A DNA stretch of 64,000 bases. Source: CALXVA01 sp944392465 (GTDB lineage: Bacteria; Bacillota; Clostridia; TANB77; CAG-508). The notes below the pieces were generated by a model. The model had not been told where the DNA came from. It saw only the letters and a program-made list of their open reading frames with translations, and did not search any database. Numbering within the stretch: the stretch's first letter is position 1; each line of letters starts with the position of its first letter. The stretch lies in assembly GCA_963931155.1 (NCBI GenBank), contig OZ006978.1, forward strand, positions 124,001 through 188,000. Direction: 5' to 3'. A program made the translations under genes and the position numbers. This document shows, in pieces, positions 8,322 through 17,403 of this stretch.

Positions 8322-8354
8322 AAAAGATTGGCAAATAAACTTTATCCAATCTTT
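8322..8354 (-). terminator. Terminator upstream of the helicase gene
   Basis: AAAAGATTGG and CCAATCTTTT form a 10-bp stem 3' of the 8373-8591 gene; on the minus strand it is followed by TTTTTATTATAG. It separates that gene from the helicase, which therefore probably has its own promoter. Confidence 0.75.
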
Positions 8355-8372
8355 TGTTGACTAAATATATTT

Positions 8373-8591
8373 TTATAATTCCATTTCATCTTTAATTTCC
8401 TGTACTAATAAAGTTGGATCAATTGTTTCTTCTTTTCCATTATCTAACTTATCCTCTTTTTTAGCAAGTTCTGCTTCTGCAATTCTTGCAACTAATCTCC
8501 CTGCTGTTTTTATTCCTTTAATAGTATCTTTAACTCCTAACTCATTAAACTCATTTGATGCACCAGTAAGACTTCCTACTAAACCACTCAT
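8373..8591 (-). CDS. Small hypothetical protein
   Basis: A 72-residue acidic protein of unknown family. The N-terminus is glycine/serine-rich (MSGLVGSLTGASNEF), followed by a predicted helix and a charged C-terminus. Its ATG overlaps the stop of the upstream gene as ATGA, so the two are co-translated. A terminator follows. Confidence 0.6.
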   Translation of the reverse strand: MSGLVGSLTGASNEFNELGVKDTIKGIKTAGRLVARIAEAELAKKEDKLDNGKEETIDPTLLVQEIKDEMEL

Positions 8592-9133
8592 ATTTTAATT
8601 TCCTCCATATTACTCACAAAATCTTTAAATATATCTAAATATCTGTTATCTTTATCTTTTAAATTTCTATACTCTAATAAAACTAATGCCTCATCTGGTT
8701 TAAAAGCAATTCTTTCTGGTCTATCTAAAAGCATACCTCCAAACTGATCTGTTAATTCTAAAACATCACTTTCCTTTTCTCTAGGATCTAATTCAGAATA
8801 TCTATTTACTCCTTCGCAAATTCTACAAAATCTCTCGTCAAATCCTAACTTAGCTAAATATTTTGCTCCGTCTTTTGCAAACGATTTAATTTTAGATAAG
8901 TCTTTAGGAAGTAAATCCTTCTTACAACTCCATAGCAAACTTGCAGTTATTGTAAGATTTTTATCAACATCCAGATTTGTTTTATCCAAAAAAAGTTTTG
9001 TAAGCAAAGTTTTAAAAACAACTGAATTATCAAAAAATATATTAGTTTTCTTTTGTAAGTAAAAAACTATTTCCATTTTTTTTATCCAATTTTTTTCAGA
9101 CAATATATAATCTGCAAACGTTTCTGTACTCAT
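8588..9133 (-). CDS. Hypothetical protein
   Basis: A 181-residue soluble protein that I do not recognise with confidence. The C-terminal stretch (RFCRICEGVNRYSELDPREKESDVLELTDQFGGMLLDRPER, in pieces) has the look of a degenerate HD-type hydrolase domain, but the metal-binding HD pair is not evident. A strong GGAGGGG site precedes ATG 9133. It is first in a two-gene unit with the 72-residue protein (ATGA overlap). It ends with TGA, one of few TGA stops here. Confidence 0.7.
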   Translation of the reverse strand: MSTETFADYILSEKNWIKKMEIVFYLQKKTNIFFDNSVVFKTLLTKLFLDKTNLDVDKNLTITASLLWSCKKDLLPKDLSKIKSFAKDGAKYLAKLGFDERFCRICEGVNRYSELDPREKESDVLELTDQFGGMLLDRPERIAFKPDEALVLLEYRNLKDKDNRYLDIFKDFVSNMEEIKI

Positions 9134-9310
9134 GTTCTTCCCCTCCTACATAAGGCTTATCCTATTGTTCAGCTCGGTATTTTTCTACAAATATTATATT
9201 CTAAGATATAATTATTTTCAATATTGTTACGCAATTGTAATATTTTTGTAATATGAGTGTAATATTGGCATAATTAAATAATTATATAAAATGCTGTTAG
9301 TTTTCATAAT

Positions 9311-9886
9311 TTAATAGCCATTATATATGGTCAGATACATTTGATAATTTTTAAGTATTTTTTTTACATAATTGCTTGTTTCTTTATATGGTATATTTTC
9401 TATATCTGAGCCATCACTTTTTATAATTCCATCTTTAATCCATTGTTCAACATTCCCAAGTCCAGCATTATATGCTGTAATAGCTAAAACTACATTTCCA
9501 TCATAAAGGTTTAATAAGTATGATAAATATGATGTTCCAAGTTTTATATTAGTTTCTGGGTCATATAGATCATATGCTTCAACGGAGTTATTTTCTATAA
9601 TATTCGATCTTTCTACTGCTGTTTCCTCCATAAGTTGCATCAATCCTCTAGCATCACTTGCTGATGTAACATCTGGATTAAAATTACTTTCTGCTTTAAT
9701 AGTTGCATACACCAAATATTTATCTAATCCATTTTGCTGTGAATATTTTTCAACATATTCAGAATACTTAGTTGGATATATTGATTTAAGTATAATCTCT
9801 TGAACTTTTATAACTTTAAATAAAATAAATATAATTAATAAAATTATAATCAAACCTGTAATAATCTTAATTGTTTTTTTGGTCAT
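9311..9886 (-). CDS. Lytic transglycosylase (SLT family)
   Basis: A 191-residue membrane-anchored murein transglycosylase. One N-terminal transmembrane helix (~6-27) is followed by an SLT domain. The catalytic glutamate is in IKAESNFNP (~66), with the supporting motifs ARGLMQLM, YDPETNIKLGTSYLSYLL and AYNAGLGNV. It cleaves the MurNAc-GlcNAc bond of peptidoglycan outside the membrane. AAGGAGAG precedes ATG 9886. It follows polA by 14 bases and is probably in the same transcript. Confidence 0.9.
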   Translation of the reverse strand: MTKKTIKIITGLIIILLIIFILFKVIKVQEIILKSIYPTKYSEYVEKYSQQNGLDKYLVYATIKAESNFNPDVTSASDARGLMQLMEETAVERSNIIENNSVEAYDLYDPETNIKLGTSYLSYLLNLYDGNVVLAITAYNAGLGNVEQWIKDGIIKSDGSDIENIPYKETSNYVKKILKNYQMYLTIYNGY

Positions 9887-9900
9887 CCTTCTCTCCTTTG

Positions 9901-12615
9901 TTATTTTGCTTCATACCAATTTTGAGCTTCAGAAATTTCTACTTTTAATGGTATTTTTAATTTTACTCCATTTTCCATTTCATGTTGTAAAATCCCCTTT
10001 ACCTTATCTACAATATTCTTATTACATTCAATTATTAATTCATCATGTACTTGAAGTACAATTTTAGCATCTAATTTTTCTTCTTCTAACTTCTTATATA
10101 CATTAATCATAGCAATTTTCATAATATCTGCAGCAGTTCCTTGTATTGGTGTATTCATTGCAGCTCTTGAGCCAAACTGTCTTACCATATAATTGTTTGA
10201 CGAAAGCTCAGGAATATATCTTCTTCTATGAAATAATGTCTCTACATATCCTTTCTCTTTTGCACTTTCTACTATGTTTTCCATAAACTTTTTTATACCT
10301 TTGTACTTTTCTAAATATTGCTCTATATATTGCTTTGCTTGCTTTCGTGATATGTTCAATTGCTCTGCTAATCCAAAATCACTTATACCATATACAATTC
10401 CAAAATTAACTGCTTTTGCAGATGTTCTTTGTTCTTTTGTAACCTCATCTATTGGAATATCAAATACTTTTGATGCTGCTTGTTTATGTATATCTTCATC
10501 ATGCTTAAAAGCATCTAGCATATGCCTATCACCAGAAATATGAGCTAACACTCTAAGTTCTATTTGTGAATAGTCAGCATCAATGTATATATAATCCTCC
10601 GCTGGTTTAAATACCTTTCTTAATTCTTTTCCAAGTGCATATCTTGTTGGTATATTTTGCAAATTTGGTTCTGTACTACTAATTCTACCCGTTGCTGTAA
10701 TTGTTTGATGAAAATAAGAATGTATTCTTTTGGTTTTTTCATTTATATATGGAATTAACCCTTCAACATAAGTTGAATTTAATTTCATTAAACTTCTATA
10801 TTCTAATATTTTTTCAATTACTGGATGTTTATTTTTTAATTTTTCTAAAATATCTACATCTGTAGAATATCCAGTTTTTGTTTTCTTATATACTGGTAAT
10901 TTTAATTTTTCAAATAAAATTACTCCCAATTGTTGAGTTGAATTTATATTAAATTCTTCATCACACAATTCGTAAATTTCTTTTTTTATAACATCTATCT
11001 GCTCTTTTAATTTATTTCCAAAATCCACAAGTTCTTGTTTATCAACATACATACCATTTGTTTGCATTTCTCCCAAAACTTTAACTAGTGGCATTTCAAT
11101 ATTATTAAATAAATCTAATGAATTTACACTATTTAATTTTTCTAAAGTTTCTTCTGCTATCTTAGATATTAAATAAGATTTAAACCCAAATATAAATTTA
11201 TCATTTTCGTTTTCTTCCTGTCCATCATTAAATAAATTTAATTGTTTATTTTTAGGTTTTTCTTGTTCATACTTACCTATATACTCACCTACATCAATAT
11301 TCAAATATTGCTGTGCTACATTCTCAATTGAATAATTATTATTCGTAGGATTTAAATCATATGCGGCAATTTTTACATCATAATATATATTTTTCATCTT
11401 AATTTCCATCTGTCTAAGCATAACATAGTCTTCTGATAAATGATAACTATATTTTTTAATTTCTTCATTTTCAAATATTTCAGTAAAAATATTTTTAAAT
11501 TCACTATCATTTATTTTTAAATAATATGATGTATTTTCTTCTTTTATATATATTGCTATTGCTTTAATATCTTTTTTTATTATTTTATCTTTATTTTCTA
11601 TTTCCTCTTTATTTAACAAATATATTAATTCTTTGTATTGCTTTATTTTATCAATTATGTTTGATATATTGTCAAGATTAATTTCTTCTATCTTTACTAA
11701 ATCCGATACATCCTTTTCTTGTTGTTCAGCTTGTAAACTAAATCTTTCTATAAATCTATTAAAATTAAGTTCTTTAAACTTTTCAAAAACTTTTTCTTTA
11801 TCCCATTCCTTAACTTTTAAATCATCAATTTTTTCTTCCATTGGTACTTCTCTGTTAATAGTTCCTAAGGTTCTTGAAAGGAAAGCTAAATCTTTATTCT
11901 CTACTAATCTTTCTCTTAGTTTTCCTCTTTCAGTATCTGTACCATTTTCAAGCTCTTTATATAAATTATCTATAGATTTATACTTTTTTACAAGGTTAAT
12001 AGCTGTTTTCTCACCAACACCTGGCACTCCAGGAATATTATCAGAAGTATCGCCCATGAGACCTTTTACTTCAATTAATTGCTTAGGCGTTACACCATAT
12101 TTTTCTTTTATTTCTTTTTCACTAAAAGTATCAACCTCTGTTTTACCCACTTTTGTATGTGGAATTCTTACAGAAATTTTCTTAGTTGTTAATTGAAATG
12201 TGTCTCTATCACCAGATACTATAGTAACATCTAATCCAGCTTTTTGCCCCATTAAAGATAAAGTACCTAAAACATCATCCGCTTCATATCCTTCTTTTTC
12301 AATAATAGTTATATTCATAAGTTGAAGAATTTCTTTAATCATTGGCATTTGCTCTGCTAGTTCGTTTGGCATACCCTTTCTTGTAGCCTTATAACCCTCA
12401 TATAATTTATGACGTGCAGTTGGAGCCTTTAAGTCAAATGATACAGCCATATAATCTGGATTTAAATCATCAATCACTTTAAACATAATTGCTAAAAAGC
12501 CATATACTGCGTTTGTATACTTTCCATCAGATGTTGTAAGCATTTTAGTCCCCATTATACCATAAAAAGCTCTATTCATTATACTATTTCCATCTATTAA
12601 AACTAATCTAGACAT
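9901..12615 (-). CDS. polA: DNA polymerase I
   Basis: A 904-residue DNA polymerase I, used in Okazaki fragment maturation and excision repair. The N-terminal 5'-3' exonuclease shows LIDGNSIMNRAFYG, GYEADDVLGTL, SGDRDTFQL and GLMGDTSDNIPGVPGVGEKTA (in pieces, ~1-290). The middle region (~310-480) corresponds to the 3'-5' exonuclease fold but lacks the clear DxE and YxxxD catalytic signatures, as in Bacillus PolA. The polymerase domain carries motif A DADYSQIELRVLAH, motif B SAKAVNFGIVYG and motif C QVHDELIIE. AAGGAGAT precedes ATG 12615. Confidence 0.97.
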   Translation of the reverse strand: MSRLVLIDGNSIMNRAFYGIMGTKMLTTSDGKYTNAVYGFLAIMFKVIDDLNPDYMAVSFDLKAPTARHKLYEGYKATRKGMPNELAEQMPMIKEILQLMNITIIEKEGYEADDVLGTLSLMGQKAGLDVTIVSGDRDTFQLTTKKISVRIPHTKVGKTEVDTFSEKEIKEKYGVTPKQLIEVKGLMGDTSDNIPGVPGVGEKTAINLVKKYKSIDNLYKELENGTDTERGKLRERLVENKDLAFLSRTLGTINREVPMEEKIDDLKVKEWDKEKVFEKFKELNFNRFIERFSLQAEQQEKDVSDLVKIEEINLDNISNIIDKIKQYKELIYLLNKEEIENKDKIIKKDIKAIAIYIKEENTSYYLKINDSEFKNIFTEIFENEEIKKYSYHLSEDYVMLRQMEIKMKNIYYDVKIAAYDLNPTNNNYSIENVAQQYLNIDVGEYIGKYEQEKPKNKQLNLFNDGQEENENDKFIFGFKSYLISKIAEETLEKLNSVNSLDLFNNIEMPLVKVLGEMQTNGMYVDKQELVDFGNKLKEQIDVIKKEIYELCDEEFNINSTQQLGVILFEKLKLPVYKKTKTGYSTDVDILEKLKNKHPVIEKILEYRSLMKLNSTYVEGLIPYINEKTKRIHSYFHQTITATGRISSTEPNLQNIPTRYALGKELRKVFKPAEDYIYIDADYSQIELRVLAHISGDRHMLDAFKHDEDIHKQAASKVFDIPIDEVTKEQRTSAKAVNFGIVYGISDFGLAEQLNISRKQAKQYIEQYLEKYKGIKKFMENIVESAKEKGYVETLFHRRRYIPELSSNNYMVRQFGSRAAMNTPIQGTAADIMKIAMINVYKKLEEEKLDAKIVLQVHDELIIECNKNIVDKVKGILQHEMENGVKLKIPLKVEISEAQNWYEAK

Positions 12616-12639
12616 TTTAAATTATCTCCTTTTGTAAAT

Positions 12640-14091
12640 TTATCTTTGCAATTTTACTACATCACTCTTTGCAAAATATTTTTTTAAGTTATTTGTAGTT
12701 AATTGTAAAATTAATAGTAGTGCTATAATTATTCCTACAAAATAAATATCATAAATATAGCTTTCTACTTTAAACATATAAATACTATTTGCAATTTGTG
12801 CAAACAAACTTATTCCTATAATATTTCTTATCATATTTGGCTTTTGCCACATCAAACTTGCAAATATCCATATTATATACCATTGTTGGAAAGTGCCTAA
12901 AATTAATGAAAATAATATTAAAGCAGTATTATATTTTCTAATAATTTTACTCCACTTTATTTTTTTGGTAGTTAACAAATCTATGCAGAATTTTATATAG
13001 TAAATAAAAAATACTGTATACATTATGTATTTCAATGGTTTTAACATATTTGGCATTACAACATAAATTGATGAATATATAGATTTTGCATATTTTTCTG
13101 TTTGTACAAGCATTGCAGATAATATACTAAAATCTTTAAAATAAATTAAATATTCTAATGCCAAAATTAGTATAAATAATAACCCATATTGTATGCATTT
13201 TGCAAATCTTTTTCCTAAATTTTCTTCTTTTCTAAAAAAGTATATTATATATACAGGCAATAGTAGTACTGTAAAATACTTGATTCCTGTTGCAATGCTT
13301 AAGAAAATTATACTAGGTATTATTTTTTTCTTTCTTAATAAAAAATATAATGATAAAAGTATGAAAAATACTACAATTATATCATTATGTACATTTCCAA
13401 TATATTCTATAAAAATAAATGGATTTAAGCCGTATAGTTTAGCAAAAAATTTTCTTTTAGTAATTTTATACACTAAATACGTATTTGCAATATGTATAAG
13501 TAAATTTACAAGCTTAAATATAATAATTGCAACATCAACATTTTTAAATGACAAAACTGAGCAAATTTTAAAAATAGTCTGAGCAGTAGGTCCATATATT
13601 ACAGTTGTATTACTCCAACCATTTTCTGCACCTTTTTCTAATATCTCATCATTTATATTTTCCTCATTTGTATCATAATAATCTTTTACAGTTGTGTAAT
13701 ATGGATTTTGTTTGTATACTCCATCTAATTCTCCAACTCCCATATAATAAAATATATCAGAAGATGTCCATGGCAACATAAACATGAATATAATTCCTAT
13801 AATTCCTACAAAGATTAATATTTGTTTTATATTTTTAAATATATCTTTTCTTTTTGTTATTAATATATATACTATAAATATTGTTAAAAACAAAACTATA
13901 AAAACAATTGCTGGAATCATTTTATTTACATCATTATTTAAAAAGAAATTATAATATGTTTTAAAGTTCATTATAGTTTTATTTTGTATTATATATATTA
14001 AGGAAGGAATAATGAAGCATATACTTAGTAATATAAACAATGATTTTAATATATTATCTTTCATCTTCTCTTTTTTAGTTTCTTGATTCAT
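12640..14091 (-). CDS. MptB-like polyprenol-phosphate-dependent glycosyltransferase
   Basis: A 483-residue integral membrane protein with about ten or more hydrophobic helices, resembling GT-C-fold mannosyltransferases of the MptB/DUF2029 type. Family features are an early acidic loop (TSSDIFYYMGVGELDGVYKQ, ~112), NPYYT, VIYGPTAQ, YGLNPFIFIEYIGNVHND and a Lys/Arg-rich tail. It would move a sugar from a polyprenyl-phosphate donor to a cell-envelope acceptor outside the membrane. A paralogue is at 17404-18870 with the same motifs. It lies 24 bases upstream of polA. An AGGAGA site precedes ATG 14091. The sugar and acceptor are unknown. Confidence 0.75.
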   Translation of the reverse strand: MNQETKKEKMKDNILKSLFILLSICFIIPSLIYIIQNKTIMNFKTYYNFFLNNDVNKMIPAIVFIVLFLTIFIVYILITKRKDIFKNIKQILIFVGIIGIIFMFMLPWTSSDIFYYMGVGELDGVYKQNPYYTTVKDYYDTNEENINDEILEKGAENGWSNTTVIYGPTAQTIFKICSVLSFKNVDVAIIIFKLVNLLIHIANTYLVYKITKRKFFAKLYGLNPFIFIEYIGNVHNDIIVVFFILLSLYFLLRKKKIIPSIIFLSIATGIKYFTVLLLPVYIIYFFRKEENLGKRFAKCIQYGLLFILILALEYLIYFKDFSILSAMLVQTEKYAKSIYSSIYVVMPNMLKPLKYIMYTVFFIYYIKFCIDLLTTKKIKWSKIIRKYNTALILFSLILGTFQQWYIIWIFASLMWQKPNMIRNIIGISLFAQIANSIYMFKVESYIYDIYFVGIIIALLLILQLTTNNLKKYFAKSDVVKLQR

Positions 14092-14163
14092 TTTTTCTCC
14101 TATAATAATTATTCATTCTTTTATTGCACTTTTCTTTTATATTATTTTTTTATGTAGATAGGT

Positions 14164-14643
14164 TTAATGTTTTTCTTCAAAAGGATCAAATCCACCTTTT
14201 CCATAATATTCGTGAAATTTTACTTCATTTCCTCTTAAAAATGGATTTATATAATCATAATAATAAACATTTACTTGAAGAAACGAGTTTACCACAGCAA
14301 CATACTTTTTATTATTCTTATATATTACATGCTCTGGTCTATCTAATATAGCTACTGTAAAAAATCCCAGAAGTGGTCCTATTAAGCATAATATTACTAT
14401 AATAAATACAACTATCATAATTATTACCGACTTTAGTATTTTATTTGTATGATTTTTTATTATCTGTACAATTCCTAAAATAAGACCTAGTAAAAGTAAT
14501 ATAACTATTACTTTGTATACCCAAATTCTAAAAGTAATAGAAAATACTATATTTAATAAAAAGTTTAATAAAATAAATAATAATAGAACCATGAGTGTGA
14601 AGACTAAAATATTTTTTCTTATTTTAATTAATAATTTTTTCAT
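14164..14643 (-). CDS. Hypothetical membrane protein
   Basis: A 159-residue protein with three or more hydrophobic segments (~9-30, ~37-58, ~70-100) and an extracellular-looking C-terminus with YYYDYINPFLRGNEV and GKGGFDPFEEKH. Family not recognised. ATG 14643 was chosen because AAAGGAGATATC stands eight bases before it; a longer reading from 14697 has no such site. It is upstream of an MptB-like gene and may be in the same envelope-related unit. Confidence 0.65.
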   Translation of the reverse strand: MKKLLIKIRKNILVFTLMVLLLFILLNFLLNIVFSITFRIWVYKVIVILLLLGLILGIVQIIKNHTNKILKSVIIMIVVFIIVILCLIGPLLGFFTVAILDRPEHVIYKNNKKYVAVVNSFLQVNVYYYDYINPFLRGNEVKFHEYYGKGGFDPFEEKH

Positions 14644-14778
14644 TTTGATATCTCCTTTTATACTAAGCAGATTATTTTCTTTGGTATAAAATTTCAAGTT
14701 TTTAGCCTTTTTTAAAATCTAAAATTTTCCTTTATATATAAAGGTTTGTCCGTTTTTATGGCTATAATATATAACCTC

Positions 14779-15837
14779 CTATTGTTTATTTTCTCTTTTG
14801 TTTAATTTCTTGGTATTCAACAAAAGTTCATCAAAATCCGATATATAAATTCTGTCCTGTATTACTCTGTATTTTTCAAACTCTGTTTCAGCATGAATTT
14901 TTGCCATCTCTGCTGAAATTTTTCCATTGTCTTTTAAAATTTCATGATCCCATAATTTTAAAAATCCATTTAATCTTTCTTCCCAATCTGCCATTGTCAT
15001 TGGAATATGTCTCATAGCTTGCATTTCTGCTAAATCCAAATATGCAGATACCATTCTTTCTAGTTGCCCTATTTCTTTTTCAGATAAATAGTTTTTGGCA
15101 ACAATAACATCATATTTATGTATTTTGCTGTTAGGAGCTCCTTCCCAAGAAGTTAACCCCATGTGTTCTTTAGTACTATCTGCTCTATTATAAATTATTT
15201 CGGCAGCAGTATTCCCAGATACTGCATAATGTAATTTGTTTTGAACTGATGTAAAAAATCTAATTGTAGCTTTTGCTGTTTTATCATAATCAATTGAAGT
15301 TGCATAAATATCAGTAATTTTTTGATAAAATTTTCTTTCTGACATTCTTATTTCTCTTATACGTTCTAATTGCTCTTCAAAATATTTTTCTGTTAAAATT
15401 GAGCCACCGTTTTTTAGACGTTCGTCATCCATTACCCAACCTTTTATTGTATAATCTTTTACAATTTGATTTGCCCATTTTCTAAATTGTACAGCTCTTT
15501 CATTGTTCACTTTAAAACCCACAGCAATAATCATTTGTAAATTGTAATGTGCAACATTCCTTGAAACATCTCTATTTCCTTCTTTTTGAACTATCTCAAA
15601 ATTTCGGATAGTTGAATTTTCTTCTAATTCATTATCTTCATATATTTTTTTAATGTGATAATTAATTGTTCTTACATCAACTCCGTAAACTGCTGCTAAC
15701 ATTTTCTGTGTAAGCCATATATTTTCATCTTCATATCTAACTTCTACTGATTCTGGATTGTCTCCTACTGCTGCCACATAAATTAAATACTCAGCTGCAC
15801 TGGAACGAATTGTTATTTCATTTTTCTTTCTATCCAT
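14779..15837 (-). CDS. RhuM family protein
   Basis: A 352-residue RhuM-family protein, once annotated as virulence protein RhuM and often found near restriction systems and mobile DNA; its biochemical role is not established. The N-terminal DNA-binding-like half has VRYEDENIWLTQKMLAAVYGVD and NYHIKKIYEDNEL; the middle has YNLQMIIAVGFKVNNERAVQFRKWA and the C-terminal half SERKFYQKITDIYATSIDYD and IPMTMADWEERL. It follows a 106-residue unknown gene by 20 bases. A shorter paralogue is at 61754-62623. Location among small unrelated genes suggests a locally inserted accessory cassette. Confidence 0.85.
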   Translation of the reverse strand: MDRKKNEITIRSSAAEYLIYVAAVGDNPESVEVRYEDENIWLTQKMLAAVYGVDVRTINYHIKKIYEDNELEENSTIRNFEIVQKEGNRDVSRNVAHYNLQMIIAVGFKVNNERAVQFRKWANQIVKDYTIKGWVMDDERLKNGGSILTEKYFEEQLERIREIRMSERKFYQKITDIYATSIDYDKTAKATIRFFTSVQNKLHYAVSGNTAAEIIYNRADSTKEHMGLTSWEGAPNSKIHKYDVIVAKNYLSEKEIGQLERMVSAYLDLAEMQAMRHIPMTMADWEERLNGFLKLWDHEILKDNGKISAEMAKIHAETEFEKYRVIQDRIYISDFDELLLNTKKLNKRENKQ

Positions 15838-15857
15838 TCAATATCACTCCATTTCCT

Positions 15858-16178
15858 TTAATTTTTATAATTTACTGCTTTTACTTCATAATATGCCTTT
15901 AAACAATCTCCTTTTTTCTCTCCTTGTCCATCTCCTTCATCTACATACCAATACCATTCTTTAATTACTTTTAAAAACCAACTTGTATATGGAAATCTTG
16001 CAGTAGAGCCAAAGGCATTCCAATCATCATCAGTTCCTTCAAAGATTCCTTTTGCAATTTCTTTTATTGTTTTGCTTTTATAACTGTTAAAATGTTTTCT
16101 AATTGCATTTAAGCATTGTTCTTCTTCATAGCCTGCTCTTTTCAAATTTCCTTTATCAAATATAAATTCCATTTTCAT
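15858..16178 (-). CDS. Hypothetical protein upstream of rhuM
   Basis: A 106-residue acidic protein, not recognised. It has tryptophans and aromatic clusters (TDDWNAFGSTARFPYTSWFLKVI, in pieces; EWYWYVDEGDG) and no membrane segment. AAAGGA lies about eleven bases before ATG 16178. It is 20 bases upstream of the RhuM gene and is likely co-transcribed; the family context would be the place to look for a joint function. Confidence 0.6.
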   Translation of the reverse strand: MKMEFIFDKGNLKRAGYEEEQCLNAIRKHFNSYKSKTIKEIAKGIFEGTDDDWNAFGSTARFPYTSWFLKVIKEWYWYVDEGDGQGEKKGDCLKAYYEVKAVNYKN

Positions 16179-16260
16179 AGATTTTATTTTCCTTTCATGA
16201 CATATAAAACTCTACTGTTTTTTTATTTTTCCTCGCAACTCGTAATTTGTCTTTCTAATA

Positions 16261-16563
16261 TTACTTTATTAAATTTGTATAATATAAGATTTCTTTACCT
16301 AATTTTTTTGCATATTCTATCTCTAAATTTGTAGTATCTCCGATATAATTATTTACATTTACTACTAATATTGCATCAGCCAATTCTATTCTTTTAAAAT
16401 GTTCTTCTTTTAACTTTTTTAGTTGCTCATCTGTTCTTTCATAATTTTCTAACACAGGATAAACTGGTGTAAGAATACAATTACTTTCTAAAGCCATTTT
16501 CTCTGCTGTTTCCATCATTTCTTTTTTAAACTTTAAACTTCCACATAATGTTATTACTTTCAT
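16261..16563 (-). CDS. Nucleoside 2-deoxyribosyltransferase-like protein
   Basis: A 100-residue protein with the Rossmann-like start ITLCGSLKFKKEM and the acidic segment DAILVVNVNNYIGDTTNLEIEYAKKLGKEI, which is the pattern of small nucleoside 2-deoxyribosyltransferase/DUF4406-type proteins. Such enzymes cleave or exchange the N-glycosidic bond of deoxynucleosides; the activity here is inferred. AGGAGATT precedes ATG 16563. A related fold (LCGSRTFKD start) is encoded at 44777-45151. Confidence 0.7.
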   Translation of the reverse strand: MKVITLCGSLKFKKEMMETAEKMALESNCILTPVYPVLENYERTDEQLKKLKEEHFKRIELADAILVVNVNNYIGDTTNLEIEYAKKLGKEILYYTNLIK

Positions 16564-16635
16564 TTCTCAATCTCCTATATAAATTACTATTTATAACTAC
16601 ATCTTATTTCTTTTTTAAATCTTTTGAATAATATA

Positions 16636-16746
16636 TCATATACAAATTAAATCTCCATCTCTAATTTCTTCATCAGTCATATCTATAAAATAATTTTTTA
16701 TTGTCTTTTCATATTTATCAAAACCTTGTTTTACATAGAAAAGAAT
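16636..16746 (-). pseudogene. C-terminal remnant of a GNAT acetyltransferase
   Basis: Directly after the queH stop, an open frame without a start codon reads FYVKQGFDKYEKT, then YFIDMTDEEIRDGDL, and ends at TGA 16636. The FY..QGF..Y pattern is the end of a GNAT N-acetyltransferase fold. The rest of the gene is missing, so this is a decayed fragment, perhaps cut when queH arrived. Confidence 0.5.
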
Positions 16747-16747
16747 A

Positions 16748-17314
16748 TTATATATTTTCTTTGTCCCTATTTATCTGCTTAGCATACCTATCTTCCTCTG
16801 AAAATATGCATCCGCAATATTTTTGCATATATAATCCAAGTTCTCTTGCTTTGGCTTGTCCTTCTCTAAATCCTACTCTGAAGTCTCTATATAAAAATGT
16901 TAATCCATATTTTTTTGCTAATGTTTCTCCAATTGTTTTTATTATGTCATGTTTTTGGTATGGACTAACTAAAAGAGTTGTTGTAAAACAATCATATCCA
17001 TTCTCTTTTGCATACTTTGCAGTCTGCTCTAGACGAACTGGATAGCAATAATCTTGGCATCTAGTTTCTAAAGAGTTTACTACATTTTTGCAGAACTCAT
17101 CTAGTCCATAATCTTCTTCAAATATTGCTTTTACATTAATTGATGCTGTATATTCTTTTAATGTGTCTCTTCTAGTTTTATATTCTATATATGGATGTAT
17201 ATTAGGGTTATACCAATATACCGTAGGTTCTATTCCTTCCTCTCTTAAAGAATCTATGCAATACACACTACATGGTGCACAGCAAGTATGCATTAACAAT
17301 TTCATTTTAGTCAT
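16748..17314 (-). CDS. queH: Epoxyqueuosine reductase QueH
   Basis: A 188-residue QueH (former DUF208), the non-QueG enzyme that reduces epoxyqueuosine to queuosine in tRNA. The diagnostic cysteines and metal ligands are visible: HTCCAPC near the start, RCQDYCYPVRLEQTAKYA, FTTTLLVSPYQKHD and YCGCIFSEEDRY. Length is typical. ATG 17314 is used; ATG 17305 (MKLLMHTCC) also has a plausible purine-rich site. No other queuosine genes are in the window, so the cell may salvage queuine or hold the others elsewhere. Confidence 0.93.
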   Translation of the reverse strand: MTKMKLLMHTCCAPCSVYCIDSLREEGIEPTVYWYNPNIHPYIEYKTRRDTLKEYTASINVKAIFEEDYGLDEFCKNVVNSLETRCQDYCYPVRLEQTAKYAKENGYDCFTTTLLVSPYQKHDIIKTIGETLAKKYGLTFLYRDFRVGFREGQAKARELGLYMQKYCGCIFSEEDRYAKQINRDKENI

Positions 17315-17403
17315 CTCTTCTTTCTAAGTTTTAATTTTACAACTTTTTCTATTCTTTATTATGTCTTTTATTTTCTTCCTATAATTTTACTATATTTTTA
17401 TAT

